NCBI RefSeq assembly: GCF_027943255.1
Contig: NC_072892.1
Location: 16,205,792 to 16,269,791 of the forward strand
Source: Anastrepha obliqua
Taxonomy: Eukaryota; Arthropoda; Insecta; Diptera; Tephritidae
Direction of reading: 5' to 3'
Length of the DNA stretch: 64,000 nt
Translations under genes and position numbers: made by a program
In this document: one piece after another, positions 53,308-62,832 of the stretch
How positions within the stretch are numbered: the first letter of the stretch is position 1
How the letters are laid out: each line of letters begins with the position of its first letter
Notes under the pieces: generated by a model
The model's database searches: none
The model's input: only the letters and a program-made list of their open reading frames with translations
Told to the model about the DNA's origin: nothing

Positions 53308-53498
53308 AAAAAATAAGTTATTTTTATTTAGTTCGTCGCTACGTTTATATCAACATATAATACAACGCTTCGTAGCCAAGTTGGTCGCTTTTTTCGTTTC
53401 ACTTTTCCTCAAATCACTCCCAACGATTCTAAAGAAGTTTTCACTTCAAAAACTCTAGTAGAAATAAAGAGTGATCAATTTAGCGATACCAGATTTTA

Positions 53499-54055
53499 TG
53501 GGTTGTTCGGAAAGTAATTCCTTTTTTTTCTGACAGAGAATTTAATTGTATTTTTTCACAGCTAACTTCACACTTACGTCGCGTTGTCATTATATGTTTT
53601 GACAGCTGATATAGCAAGACTTGTGTGTGAATAAGTTCAATTGATTTTACGCAGTAGTTTTTGGGCGGTGCCCTTTTAAATATGGAGACCAATAAGCAGC
53701 ATTTCATTATATTTTACTTTTTTACTATAGAAGAGGTAAAAATGCTGTTCAAGCCAGAAAGAAATTAACCGATGTGTATGGAGAAGAAGTGTAGACAATA
53801 CGCCAGTGCCAGAAGTAGTTTGCAAAATTTCGACCCGGCAATTTTGATGTCGAAGATGCACCAGCTTGTTGAAGGCCGGTTGAAGCTGAGAAAGACGCGA
53901 TAATGGCATTAGTTGATGCAAGCCGGCAAATAACAACACGTGAAATCGGTGAGAGGTTAAATTGATCGAAACCAACTATTTGTGACCACCTGAAAGGCCA
54001 TGGTTTAAGATCGTCTTTCATTTTCACCACAAAAAAAAACGAAATTACAACCCAA
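53499..54055 (+). mobile_element. Mariner, deleted to 557 bp
   Basis: Left end TGGGTTGTTCGGAAAGTAATTC, right end inverse TTGGGTTGTAATTTCG, flanked by TA (53497-53498 and 54056-54057). The residual coding part starts METNKQHF and follows the first HTH in shifted frames (RKKLTDVYGEE; DAIMALVDASRQITTREIGE). The catalytic domain is deleted. Confidence 0.83.
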
Positions 54056-54099
54056 TAAATTGAAATAAAACAACGAAAATTCAAATTGATTAGTCAGTC

Positions 54100-54870
54100 T
54101 TTATTATTTTTGTGTGGAACCATTCATGAGATCTATTTTTTTAAAGTTAATCCCTTTCAGATGTTGGGCCATAATTCGGCCATCCGTAAACACCAATTTT
54201 AAATGACTCGCTGGAGGACTTCGGTCGGTATCTGGTGAATGACTCTAGTAATGTTGGCTTCCAATGCCCCAATCAAAGCTGGTTTATCCACAAAGCATTT
54301 GGGCTTAAAAATATTCCCACAAATAAAAGTCTGAGCGTGTGGTATCACACGATCTTGGTGGCCAATTCAGTGGTCCGAGACGTGAGATAAATCGCTCACC
54401 CAAATGACAGCAAACGACGCAATAAATCCATTGTTTCACAGGTTGTATGGCCGTCTTGCTGGAAGTAAACGCCGTGGAGATGACAGGCTTTAATTTTCGG
54501 CTCCACAAAGTTGTTTATCATGACGCGATAGTGTTTGCCATTCATTGTTACATTGAAGAAATATGGGCCGACGATTCCTCCAACCCATAAACCACGCCAA
54601 ACGGTTGTTTTCAATGGATTTCTGTTGGATAGCTGTTCTTGAACGGCTTGGGGTTGCTATTCAGCTGAAATACGGCAATTTTTCTTATACACGTAGCCAT
54701 TAAGCCAAAAATGCGCCCCATCGCCGAACAAAATGTGCACCATAAGTTGGCCTGAGCGTGCGATGAACACTTTTCACAGAGCGTCGATTTTCGTAACACA
54801 ATTGTACGATTTGTAAACGTAAGTCCTTGCCGATACTTAAGGCTTCCCCTGATGAAATGCCAATGAATAG
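54100..54870 (-). pseudogene. DD41D mariner transposase, deleted and frameshifted
   Basis: The minus strand reads the N-terminus SIGKDLRLQIVQLCYENRRS then VKSVHRTLRPTYGAHF. It jumps to GLWVGGIVGPYFFNVTMNGK, YRVMINNFVEPKIKACHL, a damaged second-Asp box (FQQDGHTTCETMDLLRR, with residues missing) and FISRLGPLNWPPRSCD with a frameshifted third region. The first catalytic segment is corrupted. TIRs were not resolved. Confidence 0.78.
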
Positions 54871-54889
54871 TGAAGAAAAGTATGTATTT

Positions 54890-55930
54890 ATTTTAACAGT
54901 AGTCACACGTAATCTGTCTATACTACGCTGGGCCTGTCTGGTCCCCTGGAACAAGTGACACGCAGTGGATAAAGCTCCAGACTTGCCAAAACACTGATAT
55001 TCGGACAGCGACGGGTTGATTCCTGATGTCCCCTCTTCAAAACCTTCACAACGAGGCACAGATGCCCCCAGTAAAGGAGCATAATAAACCACTCAGCAAA
55101 AAGTTTCTGCTTGGGTGCTACCGCAGATTTTACCCTTGCAAACACCTGCTTGAACCAGAGTCGCCTCCCAAGCACCTGCTCAATTACGTCGACGAGATCC
55201 AGGACAAATCGAACAGACATCTACTGAACCAGACAGTGTTTAGACAGACAATAAACGGCATTTATCAAGAGACCATCAGCGCTTTCATAAACTTTCGACC
55301 ACCGAATGCCGTAATCGGAGTCCAACCACCTACACCAGATGAAGACCTCCAGCTTCCTCGTGAGACCCGTGTAACACTGGTACAGTTACGTTCTGGATAT
55401 TGTAGCAGGTTAAACACCTACTTATCCAGAATTAAACACCTTCTATGTTCTTGCCCTGCATTAGCTAGAACCAGATTAAATGCTTATGAGCTTTACAATA
55501 TGAGAAGTTAGAATACCTCTCGGGGATAGAGCTCCAAAGTTGACTTAGATTCGCAAAAGACGCAGGCGTATTACAAGATGTCTATAACAAATAAACGTAA
55601 CGGTCTAGCTCCATCTGGTAACACTAAGGATCAATAGGTCTATGTGATGGCTTTCAGCCAGCCAGGTCAACTTAAACTAACCTATCCAGAATAGACCCCG
55701 ACATACTAAACATATGTGCTGCACGTGAAGGCACCCCGCACGGCACTAACCACCTTTTCACATGCCCCACTAAACCCACTCATCCAACACCCTCTTCCTC
55801 TGGACCCAACCTGTCGAAACAGCAAGTTTCTTGGGGCTACCTTTAGATGAGTTAGACGAAGACGACTGGTGATATACACTGACATGGCTTAGTATTGCTG
55901 CTACAACAACAACAGCAACAAAAAGTGCAT
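54890..55930 (+). pseudogene. Jockey-type LINE, ORF2 C-terminus and (CAA)n tail
   Basis: The plus strand reads HLMSPLQNLHNEAQMPPVKE, LSKKFLLGCYRRFYPCKHLL, then DEDLQLPRETRVTLVQLRSG, YCSRLNTYLSRI, and, after the insertion at 55433-55682, DPDILNICAAREGTPHGTNH with LFTCPTKPT (the C-terminal zinc knuckle) and LGLPLDELDEDDW. It ends in CTACAACAACAACAGCAACA (55897-55921), a short tandem tail. The stop and frame changes are mostly confined to the insertion and the last 60 codons. Confidence 0.82.
55433..55682 (+). mobile_element. R1/I-type LINE 3' end inserted in the other LINE
   Basis: A 10-bp target duplication TATCCAGAAT (55423-55432 and 55683-55692) bounds a 250-bp insert. It reads HLLCSCPALARTRLNAYELY (C-terminal knuckle end of an RNase H-encoding LINE) and a short 3' UTR ending CCAGGTCAACTTAAACTAAC. 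It is an extreme 5' truncation. Confidence 0.85.
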
Positions 55931-55934
55931 CCAA

Positions 55935-57080
55935 TCTGATCACCCTTTACCTACAATAGCACAAAATAAATTTACGGAATTAATGGACGATGGCGCAAGG
56001 AAAGTTGCACATCAAAAAGTACGGGCAACATTTCTCTCGAACCCTTCATGGACCATCTCAAACGATGTTGTCGTCGTACGCTACTGCGCATGAATGTCCA
56101 AATCAGCTGATTACTTTCCAAGCATTACCAGATTTCACGAATCAGAATAAAAACAAAATAGATACCTTTGACATACAAACCAACACAAGGAAAGAAAAAA
56201 TCAAATAAGCTACTTTAGTGATATCACTTTACATGGCCCTCTTCCCATTGGGAACCCCCTCGTACTTGTAATGAATGTATACGGACGATAGTGGGTTGAC
56301 GCTCCCTACTAATACTGGCCACTCTCCTCGGCCACCGACATCTTTAGTTTAAAATAATGTAGCGTGAAATGAGTTTTACATCACTGCGAACATTTGCCAG
56401 ATTGGCAGTAAAACCTGCTGGTAGTTTTAAGTCTGAGTAAATCCCCAACCAGCCTTCTGTTCTGCAGACGATTATTTTTTGTTTCTTTCATTCGCCGCCT
56501 TTACGTCCTAAAGCGTGTTGGTGACTGCGCGCCAGCACACACACCTGCACTCTCCAGCCATTTACTTTTCACACTCTTGCCAGTCCCTGGAGCGGAGTTC
56601 TAATGCGGTTTTAAACGCGGCTCGAGGAGCTTTACTCACCGGAGCGCAAAAACTCATACGTACGAGCATATCCATGCACATGTAATGTAGTTTGCGTGCG
56701 GCGCTGGTCGCCTCAACATTTCTGCTGTGAATGGTTTTTAATTGCAGTTGTAGGGATTGCGAGAAAGTTTTAAGTGGTTTTCGTGATGAACTACTGAAAG
56801 CTATGAAAAAGCGTACATTTTTCAAAAGCCACTCAAAGTATAGAGGAATACTCTGATGTTCACTAAATCCTCAGCGAAACATAGTAAACTGGAAGGTATG
56901 ATTAAAAAAGCGACAGAAATAATGCAAATTTGATAATTATGTAATTTTTCTTCAATTTATGCAAAATTTTGTGAAAATGCTTATGGAAATATGTTCTAAA
57001 ACTACGACTCACAAAAATTACGAAAATGCATCTTTACTAACAAATTCTTAAACTCAGTTGATATGCAGAAAAATCGTGCG
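55935..57080. other. No gene seen
   Basis: Spacer, including the 3' side of the coiled-coil gene. ORFs are short, without motifs. I could not identify a canonical AATAAA on the minus strand just downstream of 57083. Another exon of the neighbouring gene cannot be excluded. Confidence 0.4.
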
Positions 57081-57082
57081 GC

Positions 57083-58699
57083 TCATGTCCAGGCTACGCG
57101 TTTTCGCGCGAACTTTGGACGGGCTGACGATTCCGGTGTGACTGCGCACAGCGATCGTTGCGTGTCCAAGCGCGCTGTGTCGATATCGTGGCGCGCTGCC
57201 GGCAAGTCCTGCCAAACGTCCAGGTTCAAATTCGTGAAAGAGTTGACCACTTTGGGCAGTTCGGCAGGCGTGCATTTGCGGCGCCCGAAACGTGTCGCAG
57301 AATTGGGAGCACTCGCTATGCGTGAATTGCTCGGCATGAGTTGTGCAATGCTTACGTTGTCATCAGCCACTGAAGCGCGATCTGCGCCATCGCCACAAGT
57401 ATCAACGTCGCACAGCTGCGGTGTGGAATTACAACCGGCGCTGCGTGGCGATTGCTGTTCCTCTGCTATTAATTGCTTTAGCTTCTCGTTGGAACTCTCG
57501 AGAGCCGAGAGGTGGGTGGAGCGCACTTCATAAGCATCTGTTTGACGCTGAAGATTTTCGCTGATACGCGCGCCAAACGTGCAACGCTCATCGCTCAGCA
57601 GTTGCTTTACTTCATGGTAACGTTCCAAATGCTGTTGTTGCCATGCGGACTCAAGACGTTGCATGTTGTACTTTGCCTCCGATTCGTACATGGCTTCGAC
57701 TTGTGAGAGTGTGAATGCCGACGCCTCCAAGTGCTCTTTGTATTTGTTCAATAGATTCTTAACGGTTTCGTTGCGTGTAGTGTAAGCGTTCAGCCGCTCT
57801 AATACGCTTATGCAGAGTTTGATCTGATTGCAGAATGCCTCGGACCTTTTGCGTATGTAAACTTTGATTTTTTTCAAATTATATGCCTGCGACACGTCAG
57901 TTATGTCCGCCACTAACGTACAGCTCTCCTCCAATAACTCCAACTCTTTTTCCAAATCAGCCAGACACGTGCGCAAAAGCTGCTCCTCCTTCTTTAATTC
58001 GTCCGCCTCTAGCTGGCGCCGCTTCAATTCCTCCATATGCTTCTCCTGCAATCCACGTATCTCTTTGATCTCCTTTTCACGTATCAGTTGACGTTCTCTT
58101 TGCACCTGCTCGGTACGATTGATCTCCTCCTGTAAACGCAAATTTCGTTCTTGTGTCACTGCTTCTTCACGCTCACGATTCAACTGTTCTTCGATTTTCT
58201 TATCCAGCCAATTGAGTTTGGCTAGCGTCTCATTGCTGGACTTTGATTCGAACAAAACATTGTCATCGTCTACGCCATGACGCCAACGCCCGTACAACTT
58301 AGCCTCCAAATCCAGTTTACGCTTGATATTCTCACGCTCTCTCTCATTTTGCTCAATCTTCTGCAATTGTTCGTTGGTTGCGTTAATCTTGCGTGGTCGG
58401 GGCCTATCGCGTGCAAGCAACTCTTTTTCATACATAGCCTTCTCCTTTTCGAAGAGTTCGCGCAAACGTTCGCGACGTTGAGACGTTTGTTGCTCCTTTT
58501 CACGCTTCTCGCGACGTTGCTTTAGCTGCTCTTCCGCATTCTTGTAGTACTCCGGCTTGGTCCAGTTTTCGTAGCGAGTCGTCACTTTGCCCCAATGGTC
58601 GTAATAACGATTAACTGCAGCCGTGCGCTCAATGCGCTCATGTTCGATTTCTCGACGGCGCGCAAAAAGCGCCTGAATCTGATGGGAACGAACGGCCAT
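57083..58699 (-). CDS. Trichoplein-like coiled-coil protein (host gene)
   Basis: 538 uninterrupted codons, the only long undamaged non-transposon ORF. The start ATG has a strong context (AAG ATG G). The protein is charged, with long heptad-like coiled coil: residues ~10-110 (EHERIERTAAVNRYYDHWGK; RREKREKEQQTSQRRERLRE), ~110-260 (ERENIKRKLDLEAKLYGRW; EEINRTEQVQRERQLIREKE) and ~280-420. The last ~120 residues are Ser/Ala-rich, ending KFARKRVAWT. No signal peptide or membrane segment. The order 'RRERLRELFEKEKAMYEKEL', then 'EAKLYGRW', and the C-terminal Pro-Lys...AW end recall trichoplein (TCHP), a centrosome/basal-body and filament-associated protein with a trichohyalin-plectin-homology region. 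Size is close to vertebrate trichoplein (~500). The C-terminal half matches poorly, so another TPH-type coiled-coil protein is possible. Confidence 0.6.
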   Translation of the reverse strand: MAVRSHQIQALFARRREIEHERIERTAAVNRYYDHWGKVTTRYENWTKPEYYKNAEEQLKQRREKREKEQQTSQRRERLRELFEKEKAMYEKELLARDRPRPRKINATNEQLQKIEQNERERENIKRKLDLEAKLYGRWRHGVDDDNVLFESKSSNETLAKLNWLDKKIEEQLNREREEAVTQERNLRLQEEINRTEQVQRERQLIREKEIKEIRGLQEKHMEELKRRQLEADELKKEEQLLRTCLADLEKELELLEESCTLVADITDVSQAYNLKKIKVYIRKRSEAFCNQIKLCISVLERLNAYTTRNETVKNLLNKYKEHLEASAFTLSQVEAMYESEAKYNMQRLESAWQQQHLERYHEVKQLLSDERCTFGARISENLQRQTDAYEVRSTHLSALESSNEKLKQLIAEEQQSPRSAGCNSTPQLCDVDTCGDGADRASVADDNVSIAQLMPSNSRIASAPNSATRFGRRKCTPAELPKVVNSFTNLNLDVWQDLPAARHDIDTARLDTQRSLCAVTPESSARPKFARKRVAWT

Positions 58700-58755
58700 C
58701 TTCGTCGTTTATTGTTTGGCACTCGATAATGTTCGCTTCTCACAAGGGGCGGAAA

Positions 58756-58784
58756 CTGCAAAATATTAAAAAAAAAATATAGTT
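58756..58784 (-). promoter_or_regulatory. Likely splice acceptor in the 5' UTR
   Basis: On the minus strand CTATATTTTTTTTTTAATATTTTGCAG precedes TTTCCGCCCC, a T-rich tract ending in AG about 57 bases before the ATG. It suggests an upstream non-coding exon for the coiled-coil gene, beyond 58784. Confidence 0.5.
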
Positions 58785-59430
58785 AGTTGTGTTTAGTGAA
58801 AATTTCTAGGCAGTTGTGTACATTTATAAATAAAAATATTTTTTGTGGCAATTCTGAACTTTTGTCTTTTCTGAAAGATTTTTTATTTATTTTTTTTCAA
58901 AACAGGTGGTGCGGCGGAGGTGTTTTATACGATATAAAACCAATACTAATAGTGCAATTGGCTGCTGTGTCGAAAAAGAATTCAGTCCGAATTCGAAGAG
59001 TCCAAAAATTCAAGGTTTTTCAAAATAAATTTGAAAATTTTTAATTTACATTGTACGAACTATATAAGAAATCAATGTTAGAACCCTTTTTTAATCATGT
59101 CTTAACACAATTTCTACCATAGGTGTAAGGCATTTTTTAAAATGCTAATTTAAAATTATTTTCTAAGTTTGATAATTTATTTTCCATAATGTTTCGACTT
59201 TTCGTGTTTTTTTTTTGGTTTTTTGTACATTTACATTTTTCTTCTGATTTTTTTAATGATTTTACAAGAGTATTTAATTTTAAAACATTTTGCACTTAAT
59301 ATTGAAACCATTTGGCAACACCATTTCAATTCTAATTTATAGTAGGACAAGGCGAATCTATTAAAGGTGGTGTTGGTAAATCAGACGATTTGTTTTTTTT
59401 TCTTTCGCTGTGTACATGTAGCTGTCAGCA
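58785..59430. other. No gene seen
   Basis: AT-rich spacer upstream of the coiled-coil gene; its promoter or first intron may lie here, but no core promoter motif is clear enough to call. Confidence 0.4.
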
Positions 59431-59665
59431 CAGAATAAAATGAAGCGAATTATTTTTTTGTTTCCTACTTTTCCAATACTTTGGCGAGAAATCAAACGTA
59501 CAAAACATTGTTCTTGCTTTAGTGCGACAACCTTCAATGAATACGCCTTGAGGGCATCCCCATTTCAGAGTTCCGATATTTACTTCGCAGTGACATCAAT
59601 TCAAATTCATCTTGTAAAATTGCCATTCGAAGCATACTATTGTATATACTATCATAGTACTAAGT

Positions 59666-60547
59666 ATGCTACATATTCGTGAAGGTCGTCCAAAATCAGT
59701 TGTTGTTCCGAAAACCATTGATACTGTGCGCGAACTGATATTGCAAGATCGTCATGTGACCTATCGTGAGATTGAGACAATCTTAGGCATTAGTGGGACC
59801 AGCATACATTCAATATTACATAAACATTTGACTGTCAAAAAAATTTGTTCGCGTTGGATCCCACACAATTTGTCGATCGCTCAAAAAACGGCTCGTGTCG
59901 ATTCGTCGAAGGAAATGCTCAAAAAATACGATCGCGGGGCTTGGAAACACGTCTATGACATCGTGACAGGTGATGAATCATGGATTTACGCGTATGAGCC
60001 CGAAAATAAACAGCAGTCGACTGTATGGGTGTTTCAAGATGATCCAAATCCAACAAAAGTTGTTCGCGCACGAAGCACTTCCAAGCAAATGGTCGACTGT
60101 TTTTTCGGAAAAACTAGACATGTCGCAACCGTACCACTAGAACTACGCAGAACAGTAAATTCTGAGTGGTACACAACCATTTGTTTGCCAGTTGTCTTCC
60201 AAGAAATTAGGAAAACGAATCGCCATAGACGGATCACTCTCCCCCAGGACAATGCGAGCTCTCACACATCGGCTCAAACAACTGCATTTTTGAGCACCCA
60301 AAACATCGAATTAATGGGTCATCCGCCGTATAGTCCTGACTTGGCACCGAATGACTTCTTTTTATTCCAGCACGTAAAAAACAAACTGAGAGGTCAACGT
60401 TTTTCGACACCTGAAGAAGCGGTTGCGGCATTCAGAATGCATGTTTTGGAGGTACCTCATTCAGAGTGGCAAAAGTGCTTCGGCAATTGGTTCAAACGCA
60501 TGCAAAAGTGTATAGATCTTCATGGAGAATATTTTCAAAAACAATAA
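59666..60547 (+). CDS. Mariner transposase, open but N-truncated
   Basis: 293 open codons. HTH 2 is in residues ~27-53 (RHVTYREIETILGISGTSIH), then the linker CSRWIPHNLSIAQKTARVD. Catalytic D103 is in VTGDESWIYAYEP, D195 in LPQDNASSHTSAQ and D230 in PPYSPDLAPNDFFLF; 34 residues separate the last two (DD34D). The C-terminal part ends WFKRMQKCIDLHGEYFQKQ. Family members are normally ~340 residues. The first HTH (about 45 residues) is missing: frame sequence before the ATG is unrelated until EGRPKSVVVPK. All three catalytic residues are kept, but without the first HTH end-binding is doubtful. The second-Asp box has Pro where His is usual. It carries its own 3' non-coding end to about 60600. Confidence 0.9.
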   Translation: MLHIREGRPKSVVVPKTIDTVRELILQDRHVTYREIETILGISGTSIHSILHKHLTVKKICSRWIPHNLSIAQKTARVDSSKEMLKKYDRGAWKHVYDIVTGDESWIYAYEPENKQQSTVWVFQDDPNPTKVVRARSTSKQMVDCFFGKTRHVATVPLELRRTVNSEWYTTICLPVVFQEIRKTNRHRRITLPQDNASSHTSAQTTAFLSTQNIELMGHPPYSPDLAPNDFFLFQHVKNKLRGQRFSTPEEAVAAFRMHVLEVPHSEWQKCFGNWFKRMQKCIDLHGEYFQKQ

Positions 60548-60741
60548 AGTGATTTTCGATGATTAAAATTTGTTTTTGTTCTCTAATCCCAAGGCACCCC
60601 TCGTATTAGCATTGCAATTATGTCAAATCATATAAAATATTATTATTATAAAACACCTTTTACTTTTATTACGAAGAGTTTTGGGAAAGGAATGGAGTTT
60701 AAATCGAGATAAATTAGAGGCATTTACAGCTATTTTTTATA

Positions 60742-61940
60742 CAGGGTCCGGCACTCGAAGTGTAACCAACTTCAGACCGCTAGCGCAGCTGATGCACGGG
60801 CATCAACTGTCTGTTAGTTGGCTAAATGACGGTCTAGAGTAGAGAGTTTACATGCACGCGGAAGCATTTTCCGAGAGTAAATGACAAAAAAAGAAAATTG
60901 TTAATGGATTTCAAAAGTAAGAGTGGGATTGCACTATATTTGGCTGGAAAATCACATCGAGCGATTGTTCGTGAGCTCGAGCACCTTAAAATAAATAAAG
61001 TTTTTGTTTATCACACCATTACTCGCTACAATGATACTGCCAATCAAATGGGGAAAGAACAGAAAATATCTGACCATGGCATCCGCCGCACACTGAAAAA
61101 TGATCTCAAAGTCAGGCCTTACAAGATCCAAAAGGTGCATGATCTCACACCAAAGCAACAACAAGCCAGATTTGAGAGAGCAAAGGAGTTGCTTCGCTTA
61201 GCCAAAAGTGGTCATTGCATTTTCTGACGAGAAAATTTTTCAAATTGAGCAATTCGTATACTCCCAAAACGATAGGGTTTATTTGACCGACCGTTCTTAC
61301 GAAAATTTGAGTCATCGATAGGCTACCAGGAGGCAGCACTCGTCACAGGTAATGGTTTGGTCCACTGTAACTGCAGCTGGGCGCTCTCCAAACGTTTTCA
61401 TCGAGCCTGGCGTCAAGGTAAATGCGAAATATTATCGGGAAAGTATTCTGGAGGTTGCTTTGAAGACGTGGGCAGACAAACATTTCGGTGGCAGACCATG
61501 GACGTTTCAACATGCCTCGGCACCGTCTCACAAAGCTCGAGTGAACCAAGAATGGCTAAAAAACAACGTTCCGAACTTCATAACGTCCACACAATGGCTC
61601 TCAAATTCACCAGACCGATTCCGATGGATTATTCTCTTTGACCCACAGCAAGGTGCGAACTAAAAGACACACCAGTCTCGAGACGCTGAAAAAAGTCATT
61701 GTCCGCGAGTGGACCAAAATACCTGCAAGTCACATTCGGGCAGCTTGCGATTCGTTGATTCGTTTCTGGACCGTCTCAAGGCCATAGTCAAGGCAAGAGG
61801 TAGTCATGTCGAGCAAAAGAAAATTGATTCTTAATTTTGTATTATTGCCACACATTTTTTACTTTGAATTGAATAAAAGTAATTTTCCAAATTAAATTTA
61901 TGGCCCTTTTAATTGGTTACACTCCGAATGCCGAACCTTG
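60742..61940 (+). mobile_element. Tc1/mariner element of DD37D type
   Basis: Ends CAGGGTCCGGCACTCGAAGT (60742) and the inverse of CACTCCGAATGCCGAACCTTG (61940), flanked by TA (60740-60741 and 61941-61942). 1199 bp, one decayed transposase gene on the plus strand. Confidence 0.92.
60898..61830 (+). pseudogene. DD37D transposase, decayed
   Basis: 60898-61227: MDFKSKSGIALYLAGKSHRA (HTH), then DHGIRRTLKNDLKVRPYKIQ and ARFERAKELLRL. A frameshift follows, then SDEKIFQIEQFVYSQNDRVY (first Asp), then 61352 on: MVWSTVTAAGRSPNVFIEPG, KTWADKHFGGRPWTFQHASA. The second Asp is lost (FQHASAPSH for usual QDSAPSH). A 1-base deletion precedes the third Asp (PDRFRWII, where the other frame reads PMDYSLW). Restoring spacing by eye gives 37 residues between the last two positions. 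Tail: LDRLKAIVKARGSHV. A maT-like DD37D group is the likely home; inference. Confidence 0.82.
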
Positions 61941-62099
61941 TATTTGGTTATATTTGATATTTTTAAAATGCAAAATTTAGTGAAATTTTATTCTGGTGGA
62001 AAAATTATTCTGGTGATTTGTTCTTTTTCATATCCAAGCTTGACAGTAGAGTGTTAGTCTGGCAAACAGCGGAAAGGCGCAACACTCCTTATGATTTAA

Positions 62100-62828
62100 G
62101 GGGGGGGTAGGGTCACAAAACCGAAATTTTTTTTCTTCACTCATCTTATAGTAAATCATTTCAAGAATGTTGTGTCAAAATTTTAAGTGGATCGGAGCAG
62201 AACTCTCAAAGTTATAGCCTTTGTAGGCACTCTACCTCGAATGCGGAGCATCGATAATTTCTCAGAGTCATTTTTTCAAACGCGTTTTTCCCGAAACGAC
62301 TTCTTAAAAGTCGGTGCCAATCACAACTCCGAAACTATTCAACCGATTCTTTTCAAATTTGGCACACGTTTTCAAAATCAAAAATACCTCCCCCCTACAC
62401 TGTTTTTTTTTTATTTTTTGCTTTTTAATGTTCTTTTTCACTTACAAATATGGCGAAATTTTTCGCCAAAAATGCTCGTTTTACGTTTTTTTGCCACCAA
62501 AACTACAAAAATGAAAAAAAAAAATTTTTATTAATGTAGGGGGGAGCATTACGTCATACTTTAACTGAAAAATTCGACTTTTTTAGTTTCAGATGATTCT
62601 ACGACGAATGCCGATTGGCACCGCAGAGCACCTCTCGAAAAACATATCTCCAAAAAAACTCTGTCATGGGCTTATTTGTCAATATTTTATTATTAATTTT
62701 TTTTTAAAAACTTATTGAAAAGATGTACAATAACATGTAACTGATTTTATTGAAGTATCTTAAGCCATATTTCTGTAAAAAATTCACAAAAAAAGTGTTT
62801 TTTTTTAGCGCTAAACCCTACCTCCCCC
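62100..62828. mobile_element. TTAA-flanked MITE, 729 bp
   Basis: Ends GGGGGGGGTAGGGT and the inverse of ACCCTACCTCCCCC, each next to TTAA (62096-62099 and 62829-62832). The interior is AT-rich without a transposase ORF. TTAA duplication fits piggyBac or Kolobok-type elements; which one cannot be decided here. Confidence 0.82.
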
Positions 62829-62832
62829 TTAA

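Larger units (their letters stand above)
51975..53452 (-). mobile_element. Helentron derivative with a remnant ORF
   Basis: Bounded on the minus strand by a 5' palindrome GAAGTGAAAACTTC (53447-53434) and, at the 3' side, TTTCACTTCT plus a perfect hairpin GTCTAAC-C-GTTAGAC (51992-51978) and a T run. The same order of ends is seen in copies 1 and 2. It contains a remnant Helentron-type ORF, a 18-bp-stem inverted repeat, a SINE and a tRNA-like palindrome. Rolling-circle (Helitron-class) mobility is inferred from the ORF. Confidence 0.65.

Noticed and set aside
57063..57533. 156-codon ORF on the plus strand opposite the coiled-coil gene.
   Set aside because: It lies wholly inside the antisense of a much longer, motif-bearing ORF in GC-rich sequence, as expected for a shadow frame.
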